NCBI GenBank assembly: GCA_900320055.1
Contig: ONQS01000001.1
Span: 98,964-162,963, forward strand
Length of the DNA: 64,000 nt
Reading direction: 5' to 3'
Source of the DNA: an uncultured Prevotellaceae bacterium
Lineage (GTDB): Bacteria > Bacteroidota > Bacteroidia > Bacteroidales > Muribaculaceae
Shown here: one piece after another, positions 9,903-17,903 of the stretch
Numbering within the stretch: the stretch's first letter is position 1
Layout of the letters: every line of letters begins with the position of its first letter
Position numbers and translations under genes: made by a program
The notes under the pieces: model-generated
What the model saw: only the letters and a program-made list of their open reading frames with translations
Database searches by the model: none
Told to the model about the DNA's origin: nothing

Positions 9903-9941
9903 GGATTTTCACCCGAACCTCACGAGAAAACGGTGAAATCC
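9903..9941 (-). promoter_or_regulatory. Hairpin at the predicted 5' end of the TPR-protein mRNA
   Basis: On the minus strand GGATTTCACC (9941-9932) pairs with GGTGAAAATCC (9913-9903), with one bulged base. It starts about where transcription should begin from the -7 element at 9947-9954, so the mRNA would open with a stem-loop. This could stabilise the transcript or control translation. Confidence 0.35.
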
Positions 9942-9946
9942 ACATG

Positions 9947-9954
9947 CAAATTTA
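9947..9954 (-). promoter_or_regulatory. Bacteroidetes -7 element for the TPR-protein gene
   Basis: TAAATTTG on the minus strand matches TAnnTTTG. No clear -33 TTTG is present at the right distance. It lies about 65 bases before the start codon at 9882. Confidence 0.5.
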
Positions 9955-10095
9955 ACACTTTCAGCCCCATCATTTGTGCCTATTAAGTCAAAATTAGAAT
10001 TTTATTTTTTATGTGATTGATATTCAGTGTTTTATAATTCCGAAAATTAAGTCTGAATTTATCCACTTTTTAGTCAATTTAACAATTTTCTTTGT

Positions 10096-10103
10096 TAGCT
10101 TTG
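10096..10103 (+). promoter_or_regulatory. Bacteroidetes -7 element before a small ORF
   Basis: TAGCTTTG matches TAnnTTTG. The region upstream is AT-rich without an obvious -33 TTTG. It would give a transcript covering the small ORF at 10149 and perhaps the secreted-protein gene at 10364. Confidence 0.45.
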
Positions 10104-10148
10104 CATTTTAAAATTACGATGATTACTAAACCAAAACAATAGATTACA

Positions 10149-10268
10149 ATGAACACGACAAAGAAACATCCGGCAGCCCTTCGGCGTGAAGTTCGAATTC
10201 TTTCTCGTGGAATACATAAAATTCACTTTTGGGGTTTAGTAAATGAGAATTTGCGTGTCTTTATATAA
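10149..10268 (+). CDS. Possible 39-residue small protein
   Basis: An ATG-started frame of 39 codons (MNTTKKHPAALRREV...) lies 45 bases after a good -7 element and before the secreted-protein gene. It is basic and has no recognisable domain. It may be a real small protein, a leader peptide or chance; the rest of this 450-base gap shows nothing else. Confidence 0.25.
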   Translation: MNTTKKHPAALRREVRILSRGIHKIHFWGLVNENLRVFI

Positions 10269-10363
10269 AACGGGCATTTGCATGAGTCAGAAGGCTAGCC
10301 ACTTTCGAGTGTGTAAAATATTCTTGCTATCTTTTGATGTTGAACTATAATAAATTTCTGAAT

Positions 10364-11425
10364 ATGAAACGATTATCTATGAAAAGTATTTTCTTTGCAG
10401 TACTACTGTCAATTAACCCGTTAGTATTGCATGCTGAGGTTTACCATCGTTGGGCCATGGCCGTCTTGGAAAGTGGGAATGAAACACCGACACTTTTTCA
10501 ATACCATAGTGATGTGGAAACTGCCGAAAACGGGATTCAGTATTATCGTATCATTGATGACAGTTATATGGTCCATTATGGTGAGCCATATAATCCTGTA
10601 AAACTACAGTATGGTTACAGATGGGCGGATAAACAATTGTATATCTATGATTTTGAGAAGCAAAAAGAGACTCTTGCATTTGACTTCAATCTCTCTCCAG
10701 GCGATCATTTCACGACGTTAAATGGAATTGAATGGACGGTTGAAGCATCCACGGATACCCTTGTGAATACTTCGTTTTGCTGTTATGGCGAGGCTGTGCC
10801 CAAGAGACTACTGACCGTAAAGTCAACAGATGGTCTGTTGACAGACCAGTGGTTAGAAGATTTCGGGTCATTTACAGATATTTTTATGATGAACGACTTG
10901 GAAAATATCGTTTTTTCTCAATCATTGTGGATGGAATATGGCTATGGGGAGTACCTTGCGCGCGAAATCAATGCAGACCCGTTATATGCCCATGACAGCG
11001 GGTGGCTGGAAGGTTCGTATGACGATTCTCCTGTAGACCAGGGCTATGCAAACTGTTACATTGAGGATGGAAATGTGGTATTTGAAAATGTACAGCTTTG
11101 GTGGGCGCATCGCGATTACTCCCTGTATTATCGGAATGGAGACGATATCTATCATGTTTATGCTTGGGAGTTGGAGCCCCATGTCGATGATGGTGATTTA
11201 ACCCTGTTAAGAGATGTTGTCACCTTCAAGGGATTGCCGACGCCCGCAAGCGGCCAATACACAATCCATATTGGTGATAACGAGTACTCAACAAGCAGCG
11301 TTACTGAAATATTCTCAAGCACACAATCCGAAGATCGGTTTTATGACTTGCAAGGTAGAAGATTGGACTCGAAGCCAACACATGGTTTTTATATCAAGAA
11401 TGGACAGAAAATATATGCTAAATAA
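10364..11425 (+). CDS. Secreted protein of unknown function with YDLQGRR-type C-terminal tail
   Basis: 353 residues from the ATG at 10364; an in-frame ATG at 10379 is also possible, and both give a normal signal peptide (KSIFFAVLLSINPLVLHAEV). The body is rich in aromatic and acidic residues, probably beta-sheet, and I do not recognise a domain. The last 30 residues, with FYDLQGRRLDSKPTHGFYIK followed by NGQKIYAK, match a C-terminal motif seen on many secreted Prevotella and Muribaculaceae proteins, similar in layout to type IX secretion sorting tails. It precedes the lipoprotein/TonB-receptor genes on the same strand but is separated from them by about 100 bases with a new promoter element. 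Confidence 0.7.
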   Translation: MKRLSMKSIFFAVLLSINPLVLHAEVYHRWAMAVLESGNETPTLFQYHSDVETAENGIQYYRIIDDSYMVHYGEPYNPVKLQYGYRWADKQLYIYDFEKQKETLAFDFNLSPGDHFTTLNGIEWTVEASTDTLVNTSFCCYGEAVPKRLLTVKSTDGLLTDQWLEDFGSFTDIFMMNDLENIVFSQSLWMEYGYGEYLAREINADPLYAHDSGWLEGSYDDSPVDQGYANCYIEDGNVVFENVQLWWAHRDYSLYYRNGDDIYHVYAWELEPHVDDGDLTLLRDVVTFKGLPTPASGQYTIHIGDNEYSTSSVTEIFSSTQSEDRFYDLQGRRLDSKPTHGFYIKNGQKIYAK

Positions 11426-11483
11426 TCAGCTGTTAGTTTTTTGTATTATGAGGATTACTCAATACATAGATGAACTTGTATAA

Positions 11484-11491
11484 TATCTTTG
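11484..11491 (+). promoter_or_regulatory. Bacteroidetes -7 element for the TonB-receptor operon
   Basis: TATCTTTG matches TAnnTTTG exactly, 31 bases before the start codon at 11523. A -33 TTTG at standard spacing is not obvious. Confidence 0.6.
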
Positions 11492-11522
11492 CCGGATACA
11501 ATAACTAAACAATATCACAACA

Positions 11523-12080
11523 ATGAAGAAGTTAACTTTAATACTGATGCTGTTTGCAGCAGGGCTGATGGCTGTTTCCTGTGGCCATGACGAGCCGGAT
11601 GATCCTAATGCAGTAACTCGTGTGCAGGATGGCAATGGGAAAGTGTTTTTGGAGAACGGTTTGCTTGTTGAGGCAAATCTGAATTATACCCAAAATGACT
11701 TGATCAATGCCCTAGCCACTTATGAATGGGAGCGAGATTATTGTTTTTATTATGACAATAAAACAATCTCGAACAAAACTGACATCAGCGCGATGCCCAT
11801 TCTCATGCATACTGACATGACTATTGAATTTGACTTTCCAATTGAATCTGCAAGATTACGTGACATGAGCGTGTCTGGAAAACAGATCACTGTAAGTATG
11901 CGACATGATCCAATATCGGGTTCCTATTATCCTGATGAAACCCTTACGGTTGTTGCACTTGACTTGACTCAATCTTACGGAAGAATTGTCATGGACAGAA
12001 AACTCAGTTGGGATGTTGATGGTTACTTGACAAACTCTCTCTACGTACGAATGGTTTGGAAAGCTAAAATGGCAAATTAG
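11523..12080 (+). CDS. Small lipoprotein of unknown function, first gene of the TonB-receptor operon
   Basis: 185 residues with a clear lipoprotein signal (MKKLTLILMLFAAGLMAVSC, Cys20) followed by acidic residues (GHDEPDDPN), typical of Bacteroidetes surface-exposed lipoproteins. The mature part looks beta-rich and has no motif I recognise. It ends three bases before the TonB-dependent receptor gene, so the two are surely cotranscribed. By position it may be an accessory or ligand-binding partner of that receptor, which is inference only. Confidence 0.75.
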   Translation: MKKLTLILMLFAAGLMAVSCGHDEPDDPNAVTRVQDGNGKVFLENGLLVEANLNYTQNDLINALATYEWERDYCFYYDNKTISNKTDISAMPILMHTDMTIEFDFPIESARLRDMSVSGKQITVSMRHDPISGSYYPDETLTVVALDLTQSYGRIVMDRKLSWDVDGYLTNSLYVRMVWKAKMAN

Positions 12081-12083
12081 CGT

Positions 12084-14516
12084 ATGAAAAATGCCGCATT
12101 ATTGTTTTTTCTGATAATGTGCGCGTTTCCATTAGGGGCGGCCACGGTTGACACGACAACAGTCGCCCTTAATAATGATAGCAGCACATTATCTCGTGGC
12201 GTGCATCTCGAGAATGTGGTGGTCTATGGCAGCCGCAACAACTTCGGTGTGGCTTCATCTCAGATGAGTGCCGTAACACTCAACAAGGAGCAAATCATGT
12301 CTGTCCCCGTGTTCCTAGGCGAGCCTGATGTGCTCAAGTCCATCCAGAAACTCCCTGGTGTTCAGTCGGGCACTGAAGGCAGTGCAGGGATTTTTGTACG
12401 TGGAGGGGATTACGACCAAAACTATATCACCCTTGACGGTTCGGCCATCTACAATGCCGAACATATGCGAGGGTATGTCGGGGCGATCAATCCAGATATG
12501 GTGCAGAGCATCAACTTCTATCGAGGTGCTTTTCCTGCCCGCTATGGCTCGCGCCTGTCAAGCGTAATTGACGTGGGTATCAAGGAGGGCGACTATAATC
12601 GTTATCACGGTCTGTTAAGTCTGGGAACATTGTCTAGCCGCATTCAGGTCGAAGGTCCCATCTGGAAAGGGCACACATCTTTCAATGTGGCGGCCCGCCT
12701 GTCCTATTTTGACTTGATTGCCAAGCCAGTGTTGAAGCACTTCTATGACCGACCCGAAGCGTTGCAGCCTTATAGCAATATGCGCTACTATGACATCACT
12801 GCTAAGGTCGTACACCGGTTCAACGACCGTAACCGCCTCTCAGCGGTATTCTACTATGGGGAGGACATTGACAATGAATCACCCACTGATAGCCGCCGCA
12901 GTGAAAGCACCATAGGCAGAGTTGATATCTTGACCGAAAAGCAATACAAGGAGGATGATTACCGTGCAAGCAGCAACGAGAGCCGGTGGAACAATCTGCT
13001 TTCGAGCCTCTATTTTACATCGTTTGTCAACGAAAGCCACCGCTTGAACATCAATCTGAACTATAGCCAATATGAGTATGATATGTCGATCAGTAATAGG
13101 ATTGACGACAAAATCACCGACCTATACCGTTTGTACTATAACCATGAAGAAACGAGCCGTATCACCTCACATTCGGGAATCAAAGACTTGGCATTGACAT
13201 TTGATGCTTCGTGGCAAGCAAATGAAGACCATTGGTTGCGCTATGGTCTCAAGCTATCCAAGCAGTGGCTCAATCCAAACACTTCGGTTTTCAAGGATGC
13301 CACGATTCAACGCTACCGTGGCGGCTTGAACTATGATGGCGATGAATCATTATATAACCCGAAATATGATGAGACAAGTGAATATATCGACTACACCAGT
13401 GGTGAGAAAATGAACATCAACAATCTCGCGTTATATGCAGAGGACGACTTCTCGCTATTTCACAATCTCAAACTCAACTATGGACTGCGTCTAAGTTCAT
13501 ATTTCGTCACCGACAGATCCTATCTTGCCCTCGAACCGCGAGTATCGTTACGGTATCTGTTTAGTAACCACTTATCACTCAAAGTCTCCTATTCCAATAT
13601 GACTCAGGGTATTCACCGGTTGGTTACAAACAACCTAATCATGCCCAGTGACATCTGGGTGCCGATAACAAAAGATGTTCCACTGATGAAAAGCTATCTC
13701 TATGGTTTGGGAATAAACTATGAGTGGAAGGGGATCACCTTTGCTGTAGAGGGTTATTACAAGACCATTGACAATGTGCTTGAATACCGTAATGGCGCAT
13801 CTTATTTCATCACCGCCCGCAACTGGCAGGATATAGTAGCCATTGGCAAGGGGCGTAGTTTCGGCTTTGAGGTGCTTGTCGAGAGAAAGGTTGGCAACAC
13901 TACTGGCTGGTTGAGTTACACATGGTCTAAAGCACTTCGTACTTTTGACCGCCCCAGCAATGAAATCAATGGCGGTCTAGAGTTCTATGCATCAACTGAC
14001 CACCGACACAATTTCTCTGTCAATGTGATGCATCATTTCGCATTGTCCAAGAAATTGGGGCTGGACTTTAGCGCCGCTTGGAGTTATCAGTCTGGCCGTC
14101 GCGGCACAGTGCCGTATGGCATCACCTATGGTCAAAGTATATATGAATTTGTCGGTCGTTATCCCGTGGTAGCTTATGGAGAGGTCTTGTTTTACATAGA
14201 AAATTGGACTACTGTTTTAGGCGATATCGGGATTGATACCCGATTGGGTAGCCCGGCAGGAGACGTGCAGCCTTTCCATTCATTTAGAAATATCAACGAT
14301 TTTAAACTTCCCGATTCACACCATCTTGACGTCAATGCCAACTTGTCCATCAAGCACCGACTTGGTGAAAGCGTGATAGGCCTCGGCATCTATAATGTCT
14401 ATAATCATTACAACGTCAGCAATGTGTATATCGGTTACAGGGATAATAAGGCCGTCTTAAAAGGTATATGTCCTTTCCCATTGATGCCGTCAATCAGTTT
14501 CACCCAAAAGTTTTAG
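12084..14516 (+). CDS. TonB-dependent outer-membrane receptor
   Basis: 810 residues. Signal peptide 1-20, a short linker, then a plug domain (about 45-150) with PGVQSGTEGSAGIFVRGGDYDQNYITLDG-type motifs, the hallmark of TonB receptors, and a beta-barrel to the C-terminus, ending in FTQKF with the terminal Phe typical of barrel proteins. Unlike many Bacteroidetes receptors it has no N-terminal carboxypeptidase-regulatory-like domain and no obvious SusC-type signature. Flanked by a small lipoprotein (3-base gap) and a DUF4249 lipoprotein (3-base gap), an arrangement common in Bacteroidetes. No SusD, glycosidase or regulator is linked, so the substrate is unknown. Confidence 0.93.
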   Translation: MKNAALLFFLIMCAFPLGAATVDTTTVALNNDSSTLSRGVHLENVVVYGSRNNFGVASSQMSAVTLNKEQIMSVPVFLGEPDVLKSIQKLPGVQSGTEGSAGIFVRGGDYDQNYITLDGSAIYNAEHMRGYVGAINPDMVQSINFYRGAFPARYGSRLSSVIDVGIKEGDYNRYHGLLSLGTLSSRIQVEGPIWKGHTSFNVAARLSYFDLIAKPVLKHFYDRPEALQPYSNMRYYDITAKVVHRFNDRNRLSAVFYYGEDIDNESPTDSRRSESTIGRVDILTEKQYKEDDYRASSNESRWNNLLSSLYFTSFVNESHRLNINLNYSQYEYDMSISNRIDDKITDLYRLYYNHEETSRITSHSGIKDLALTFDASWQANEDHWLRYGLKLSKQWLNPNTSVFKDATIQRYRGGLNYDGDESLYNPKYDETSEYIDYTSGEKMNINNLALYAEDDFSLFHNLKLNYGLRLSSYFVTDRSYLALEPRVSLRYLFSNHLSLKVSYSNMTQGIHRLVTNNLIMPSDIWVPITKDVPLMKSYLYGLGINYEWKGITFAVEGYYKTIDNVLEYRNGASYFITARNWQDIVAIGKGRSFGFEVLVERKVGNTTGWLSYTWSKALRTFDRPSNEINGGLEFYASTDHRHNFSVNVMHHFALSKKLGLDFSAAWSYQSGRRGTVPYGITYGQSIYEFVGRYPVVAYGEVLFYIENWTTVLGDIGIDTRLGSPAGDVQPFHSFRNINDFKLPDSHHLDVNANLSIKHRLGESVIGLGIYNVYNHYNVSNVYIGYRDNKAVLKGICPFPLMPSISFTQKF

Positions 14517-14519
14517 TCC

Positions 14520-15533
14520 ATGAATGAATTGAAATCAACAATAATTATTCTTGCCGCTTTGGTCGTCTTTTTGACGAGTTGCGAGAAAGACATTGACTTC
14601 AACAGTCAATATGAAAGCGGCATAGCGATTTATTCCCTCGTTATGCCCGGAGAGCCCTTTACTTTGAGAGTTTCGCGTTCGTTCAGCGTGAACGACAACC
14701 CGGTTGTCATTTACTCTCACTACTCGGAGTACTACAGCGAAATTGATTCCCTCTATCGTTCTGAGATCGTGATAAAAGATGCTACTGCCGAAGTAATCGT
14801 AAATGGTGCCGACAATTATTCCTTGCATTACGATGAAACAAAACCCTATGTTTACGTTTGCGATTACATACCAAAGGAGGGCGACAATATTGCCATAACA
14901 GTCAATGCTGCGGGATATAAGGCCATCAGTGCTACAGCCAAAGTTGAGAAAGCTCAGAAAGTAGAGATAGTCAAAACTGAAGTGGCTTATAAAGAGAATG
15001 GCTATGATGGTTCCACGATAATGGTAAATCCGTTATTCAAATATGGGGTCGATTCTGTGATGTTGATAACAATGCGTCTAAACGACCCTGTTGGGGAACA
15101 CAACTTCTACCGACTGAAAGTGCGTGGTGTCGCTGAGGGCGAAGAAGTAATGGTTGGCTCTATCACACGTCGGTTTTATTCGCTTTGTGATGTCTTTGAC
15201 TCAGATGATATCATTTTTGCCGACAACCAATTGACTAAACCCTTTGGCGATTGGAAAGCGGGATTCAGCAACGTGTTCGATGATCACTTGTTTAATGGCC
15301 AGAGTTACACCTTTACAGTTGAATCTCGGAAAAGATACTGCGACAATCCTCGCGTGATTGTTGAACTTGAAACAATCAGCCAAGACCTATATTACTTCCT
15401 AAAGTCCTATCAGGTGTTTCGCATCTCCACCGATGATGTCTACATGACTCCGATAGGACTCTACAGCAATATCAAAGATGGATGGGGCATCCTGGGCTCA
15501 CTCAGTTACGACCGCCACATCATCTATTACTGA
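14520..15533 (+). CDS. DUF4249-type lipoprotein, partner of the TonB receptor
   Basis: 337 residues. Lipoprotein signal with Cys at FLTSCEKDIDFN (Cys21) and acidic residues behind it. The mature region, from FNSQYESGIAIYSLVMPGEP onward, follows the pattern of DUF4249 proteins, which are regularly encoded beside TonB-dependent receptors in Bacteroidetes and begin with a cohesive beta-sandwich. Molecular role is unknown. It starts three bases after the receptor gene and is followed by a hairpin at 15580-15623, so it is probably the last gene of the operon. Confidence 0.8.
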   Translation: MNELKSTIIILAALVVFLTSCEKDIDFNSQYESGIAIYSLVMPGEPFTLRVSRSFSVNDNPVVIYSHYSEYYSEIDSLYRSEIVIKDATAEVIVNGADNYSLHYDETKPYVYVCDYIPKEGDNIAITVNAAGYKAISATAKVEKAQKVEIVKTEVAYKENGYDGSTIMVNPLFKYGVDSVMLITMRLNDPVGEHNFYRLKVRGVAEGEEVMVGSITRRFYSLCDVFDSDDIIFADNQLTKPFGDWKAGFSNVFDDHLFNGQSYTFTVESRKRYCDNPRVIVELETISQDLYYFLKSYQVFRISTDDVYMTPIGLYSNIKDGWGILGSLSYDRHIIYY

Positions 15534-15579
15534 TAAAAGAATCCATAAAATAATTTGAGCCTCGGCGAAGCAAAGTATA

Positions 15580-15623
15580 ACCCCTGTGGCAGTTAAGATC
15601 AACCGTTCAAGCCCCACAGGGGT
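15580..15623 (+). terminator. Hairpin after the TonB-receptor operon
   Basis: ACCCCTGTGG (15580-15589) and CCACAGGGGT (15614-15623) are perfect 10-bp complements with a 24-base loop. There is no clean U-tract behind it, so it is either a weak intrinsic terminator or an mRNA-stabilising stem. The rest of the 280-base gap holds only the fprA promoter. Confidence 0.5.
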
Positions 15624-15754
15624 GGCAGTATGCTCTGACCTTTAAAGTAAATCCCCTTTTCCCGAAAACACCATAACGGCATTGATATTGCACAAATTTC
15701 CTGATTGAAGGAAAAATAAAGAGCGAAAACTGACTTGTGAACAAAAATAATGAG

Positions 15755-15762
15755 TACTTTTG
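15755..15762 (+). promoter_or_regulatory. Bacteroidetes -7 element for fprA
   Basis: TACTTTTG matches TAnnTTTG; a CTTG lies 17 bases upstream. The leader to the ATG at 15816 would be about 45-50 bases. Confidence 0.6.
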
Positions 15763-15815
15763 CAGAATGTTTTGGAATATAACTTATTAACCGATAATAA
15801 AGAAAACATTAACAC

Positions 15816-17003
15816 ATGGGTAAGAAATTAACTGACCGAGTGACTTGGGTTGGAAAGGTGGACTGGGAACTGAAGCGTTTCCATGGTGATGAACTGTCAA
15901 CAGACCGCGGATCAAGTTATAACAGTTACTTGATTCGTGACCAAAAGACGGTGCTCATCGACACTGCATGGCTGCCCTATAGCCGTGAGTTTATCACCAA
16001 TCTGAAGAAGGAGATTGACCTCAACAAGATTGACTATATCGTGATGTGCCACAACGAGATTGACCACAGTGGCGCCCTCGTTGACCTGATGCGCGAGATT
16101 CCCGATACGCCCATCTATTGCACAGCCAAGGGCGAGGCCATCATCCGCGGTCACTACCATCAGGACTGGAACTTCGTCAACGTCAAGACCGGTGATCAAC
16201 TGGAATTAGGCGAAACCACACTTACCTTTATCGAGGCCACGATGCTGCACTGGCCCGACACGATGTTCTGCTACCTGAGCGGTGAGGAAATCCTGTTCAG
16301 TAACGACGGTTTTGGCCAGCACTATGCCACCGAGTCGCTCTATGATGACCAGGTGTGCATGGACGAGGTGCTGCAGGAGGCCGAGAAATACTATGCCAAC
16401 ATTCTTGCTCCGTTCAGCCCGCTCGTTGCGCGCAAGGTGAAGGAAATCCTGGGCATGAACCTGCCCGTGAAGATGATTTGCCCCAGCCACGGCATCATCT
16501 GGCGCAACAATCCCGGCCTGATCATTGAGAAGTATCAGCAGTGGAGCGACGCTTACCAGCAGGACCAGGTGACCATCGTCTATGACACCATGTGGCAGAG
16601 CACCCGCCTGATGGCCCAGGCTATTGCCGATGGCATCCGCGAGCAGTCGCCCACGACAACCGTCAAGATTTACAACGCTGCTCATACCGACAAGAACGAC
16701 ATCCTGACCGAGGTGTTCCACTCGCGTGCCGTGCTTGTGGGCTCCCCCACCATCAACAATGGCTACAGTTATGCGATTGCAGGCATTCTGGAAATGATCA
16801 AGGGCTTGAAACTGAAGAAGAAAAAAGGCGCCGCTTTTGGCAGTTATGGCTGGAGTGGCGAGGGCATCAAACTCATTACCGAGCACTTGAAGGCCGCAGG
16901 CATCGAGCCCGTGAATGACGGTATCCGCGCGATGTGGGTTCCCGAGCAGGACGCGCTGGAGCAGTGCCGCCAGTTCGGCAAGGAGTTTGCTGCAGCCCTA
17001 TAG
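15816..17003 (+). CDS. fprA: A-type flavodiiron protein (flavoprotein oxygen or NO reductase)
   Basis: 395 residues, the size of an A-type flavodiiron protein. The N-terminal metallo-beta-lactamase-like domain carries the diiron ligands: HNEIDH (His79, Glu81, Asp83), then the LHWPD, NDGFG and CPSHG segments with the remaining His/Asp ligands. From about residue 250 a flavodoxin-like domain binds FMN (VYDTMWQSTRLMA phosphate loop). The enzyme reduces O2 to water or NO to N2O in the cytoplasm of anaerobes. It lies directly upstream of nfnA and nfnB (82-base gap, same strand), suggesting a shared role in oxygen defence with reductant handling. Regulation is not visible beyond the promoter. The family is certain; O2 versus NO preference is not readable. 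Confidence 0.93.
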   Translation: MGKKLTDRVTWVGKVDWELKRFHGDELSTDRGSSYNSYLIRDQKTVLIDTAWLPYSREFITNLKKEIDLNKIDYIVMCHNEIDHSGALVDLMREIPDTPIYCTAKGEAIIRGHYHQDWNFVNVKTGDQLELGETTLTFIEATMLHWPDTMFCYLSGEEILFSNDGFGQHYATESLYDDQVCMDEVLQEAEKYYANILAPFSPLVARKVKEILGMNLPVKMICPSHGIIWRNNPGLIIEKYQQWSDAYQQDQVTIVYDTMWQSTRLMAQAIADGIREQSPTTTVKIYNAAHTDKNDILTEVFHSRAVLVGSPTINNGYSYAIAGILEMIKGLKLKKKKGAAFGSYGWSGEGIKLITEHLKAAGIEPVNDGIRAMWVPEQDALEQCRQFGKEFAAAL

Positions 17004-17085
17004 TCTCTATAAATACTATAGTCACTATAATTATATAACGAACCTTATACTTAAAAATAATAATATCAACTAATATCTAAAACAA

Positions 17086-17868
17086 ATGAACAAAGTCGTT
17101 AGTAAAGAGCAGTTTTCTGCTAACGTGACAAAACTTGTCGTTGAGGCTCCCCTCATCGCCAAGTCGCGCCGCGCAGGTCACTTCGTGATCGTACGCGCTG
17201 GCGAAAAAGGCGAACGCATCCCCCTGACGATTGCCGACAGTGATCCTAAGGCTGGAACGATTACCCTTGTTATCCAATCAGTTGGCGATAGCACGCGCAA
17301 GATTTGTGCTCTTGAGCCGGGTGAATGCTTGCATGATGTGGTAGGTCCCCTGGGACAGGCCACTCATATCGAGAAGTATGGCACCGTGCTGTGTGCCGGT
17401 GGTGGTGTGGGTACCGCTCCCCTGTTGCCCATCATCCGCGCGATGAAGGAGGCCGGCAACCGCGTGATCAGCGTGCTGGCAGGCCGTACCAAGGATCTGA
17501 TCATCCTGGAGGATGAGGTGCGCGCATCGAGCGACGAGACCATCATCATGACCGATGACGGCAGTTATGGTAACAAGGGTGTTGTTACCGTGGGTATGGA
17601 AGAGGTGCTGAAGCGTGAGCATGTGGACTACTGCGTGACCATCGGTCCCGCTATCATGATGAAGTTCTGTGCCCTGCTGACCAAGAAGTATGAGGTGCCC
17701 ACCGAGGCTTCGCTCAACGCTATCATGGTTGACGGTACGGGCATGTGCGGCGCTTGCCGTGTGACCGTGGGTGGCAAGACGCGCTTCGTGTGTGTCGAGG
17801 GCCCCGAGTTCAATGCCCATGAGATTGATTTTGACGAGTTGATGATGCGCCTGAAGGGTGCGCAGTAA
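17086..17868 (+). CDS. nfnA: NADH-dependent ferredoxin:NADP+ oxidoreductase, alpha subunit
   Basis: 260 residues of the ferredoxin-reductase type: FAD domain, then an NAD(H) domain with GGGVGTAPLLPI (about 105-115), then a C-terminal [2Fe-2S] region. The cluster motif is D216-x4-C221-x2-C224-x11-C236, with Asp in the place of the first Cys of PyrK-type proteins, as is known for NfnA. Together with the next gene it should form the bifurcating transhydrogenase NfnAB (also annotated sulfide dehydrogenase subunit or dihydroorotate dehydrogenase electron-transfer subunit). Start ATG at 17086 is 82 bases after fprA; the downstream nfnB begins 35 bases after its stop. Confidence 0.88.
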   Translation: MNKVVSKEQFSANVTKLVVEAPLIAKSRRAGHFVIVRAGEKGERIPLTIADSDPKAGTITLVIQSVGDSTRKICALEPGECLHDVVGPLGQATHIEKYGTVLCAGGGVGTAPLLPIIRAMKEAGNRVISVLAGRTKDLIILEDEVRASSDETIIMTDDGSYGNKGVVTVGMEEVLKREHVDYCVTIGPAIMMKFCALLTKKYEVPTEASLNAIMVDGTGMCGACRVTVGGKTRFVCVEGPEFNAHEIDFDELMMRLKGAQ

Positions 17869-17903
17869 CTATTATAGTTAACGGCATAAAACAAACAAAT
17901 AAA

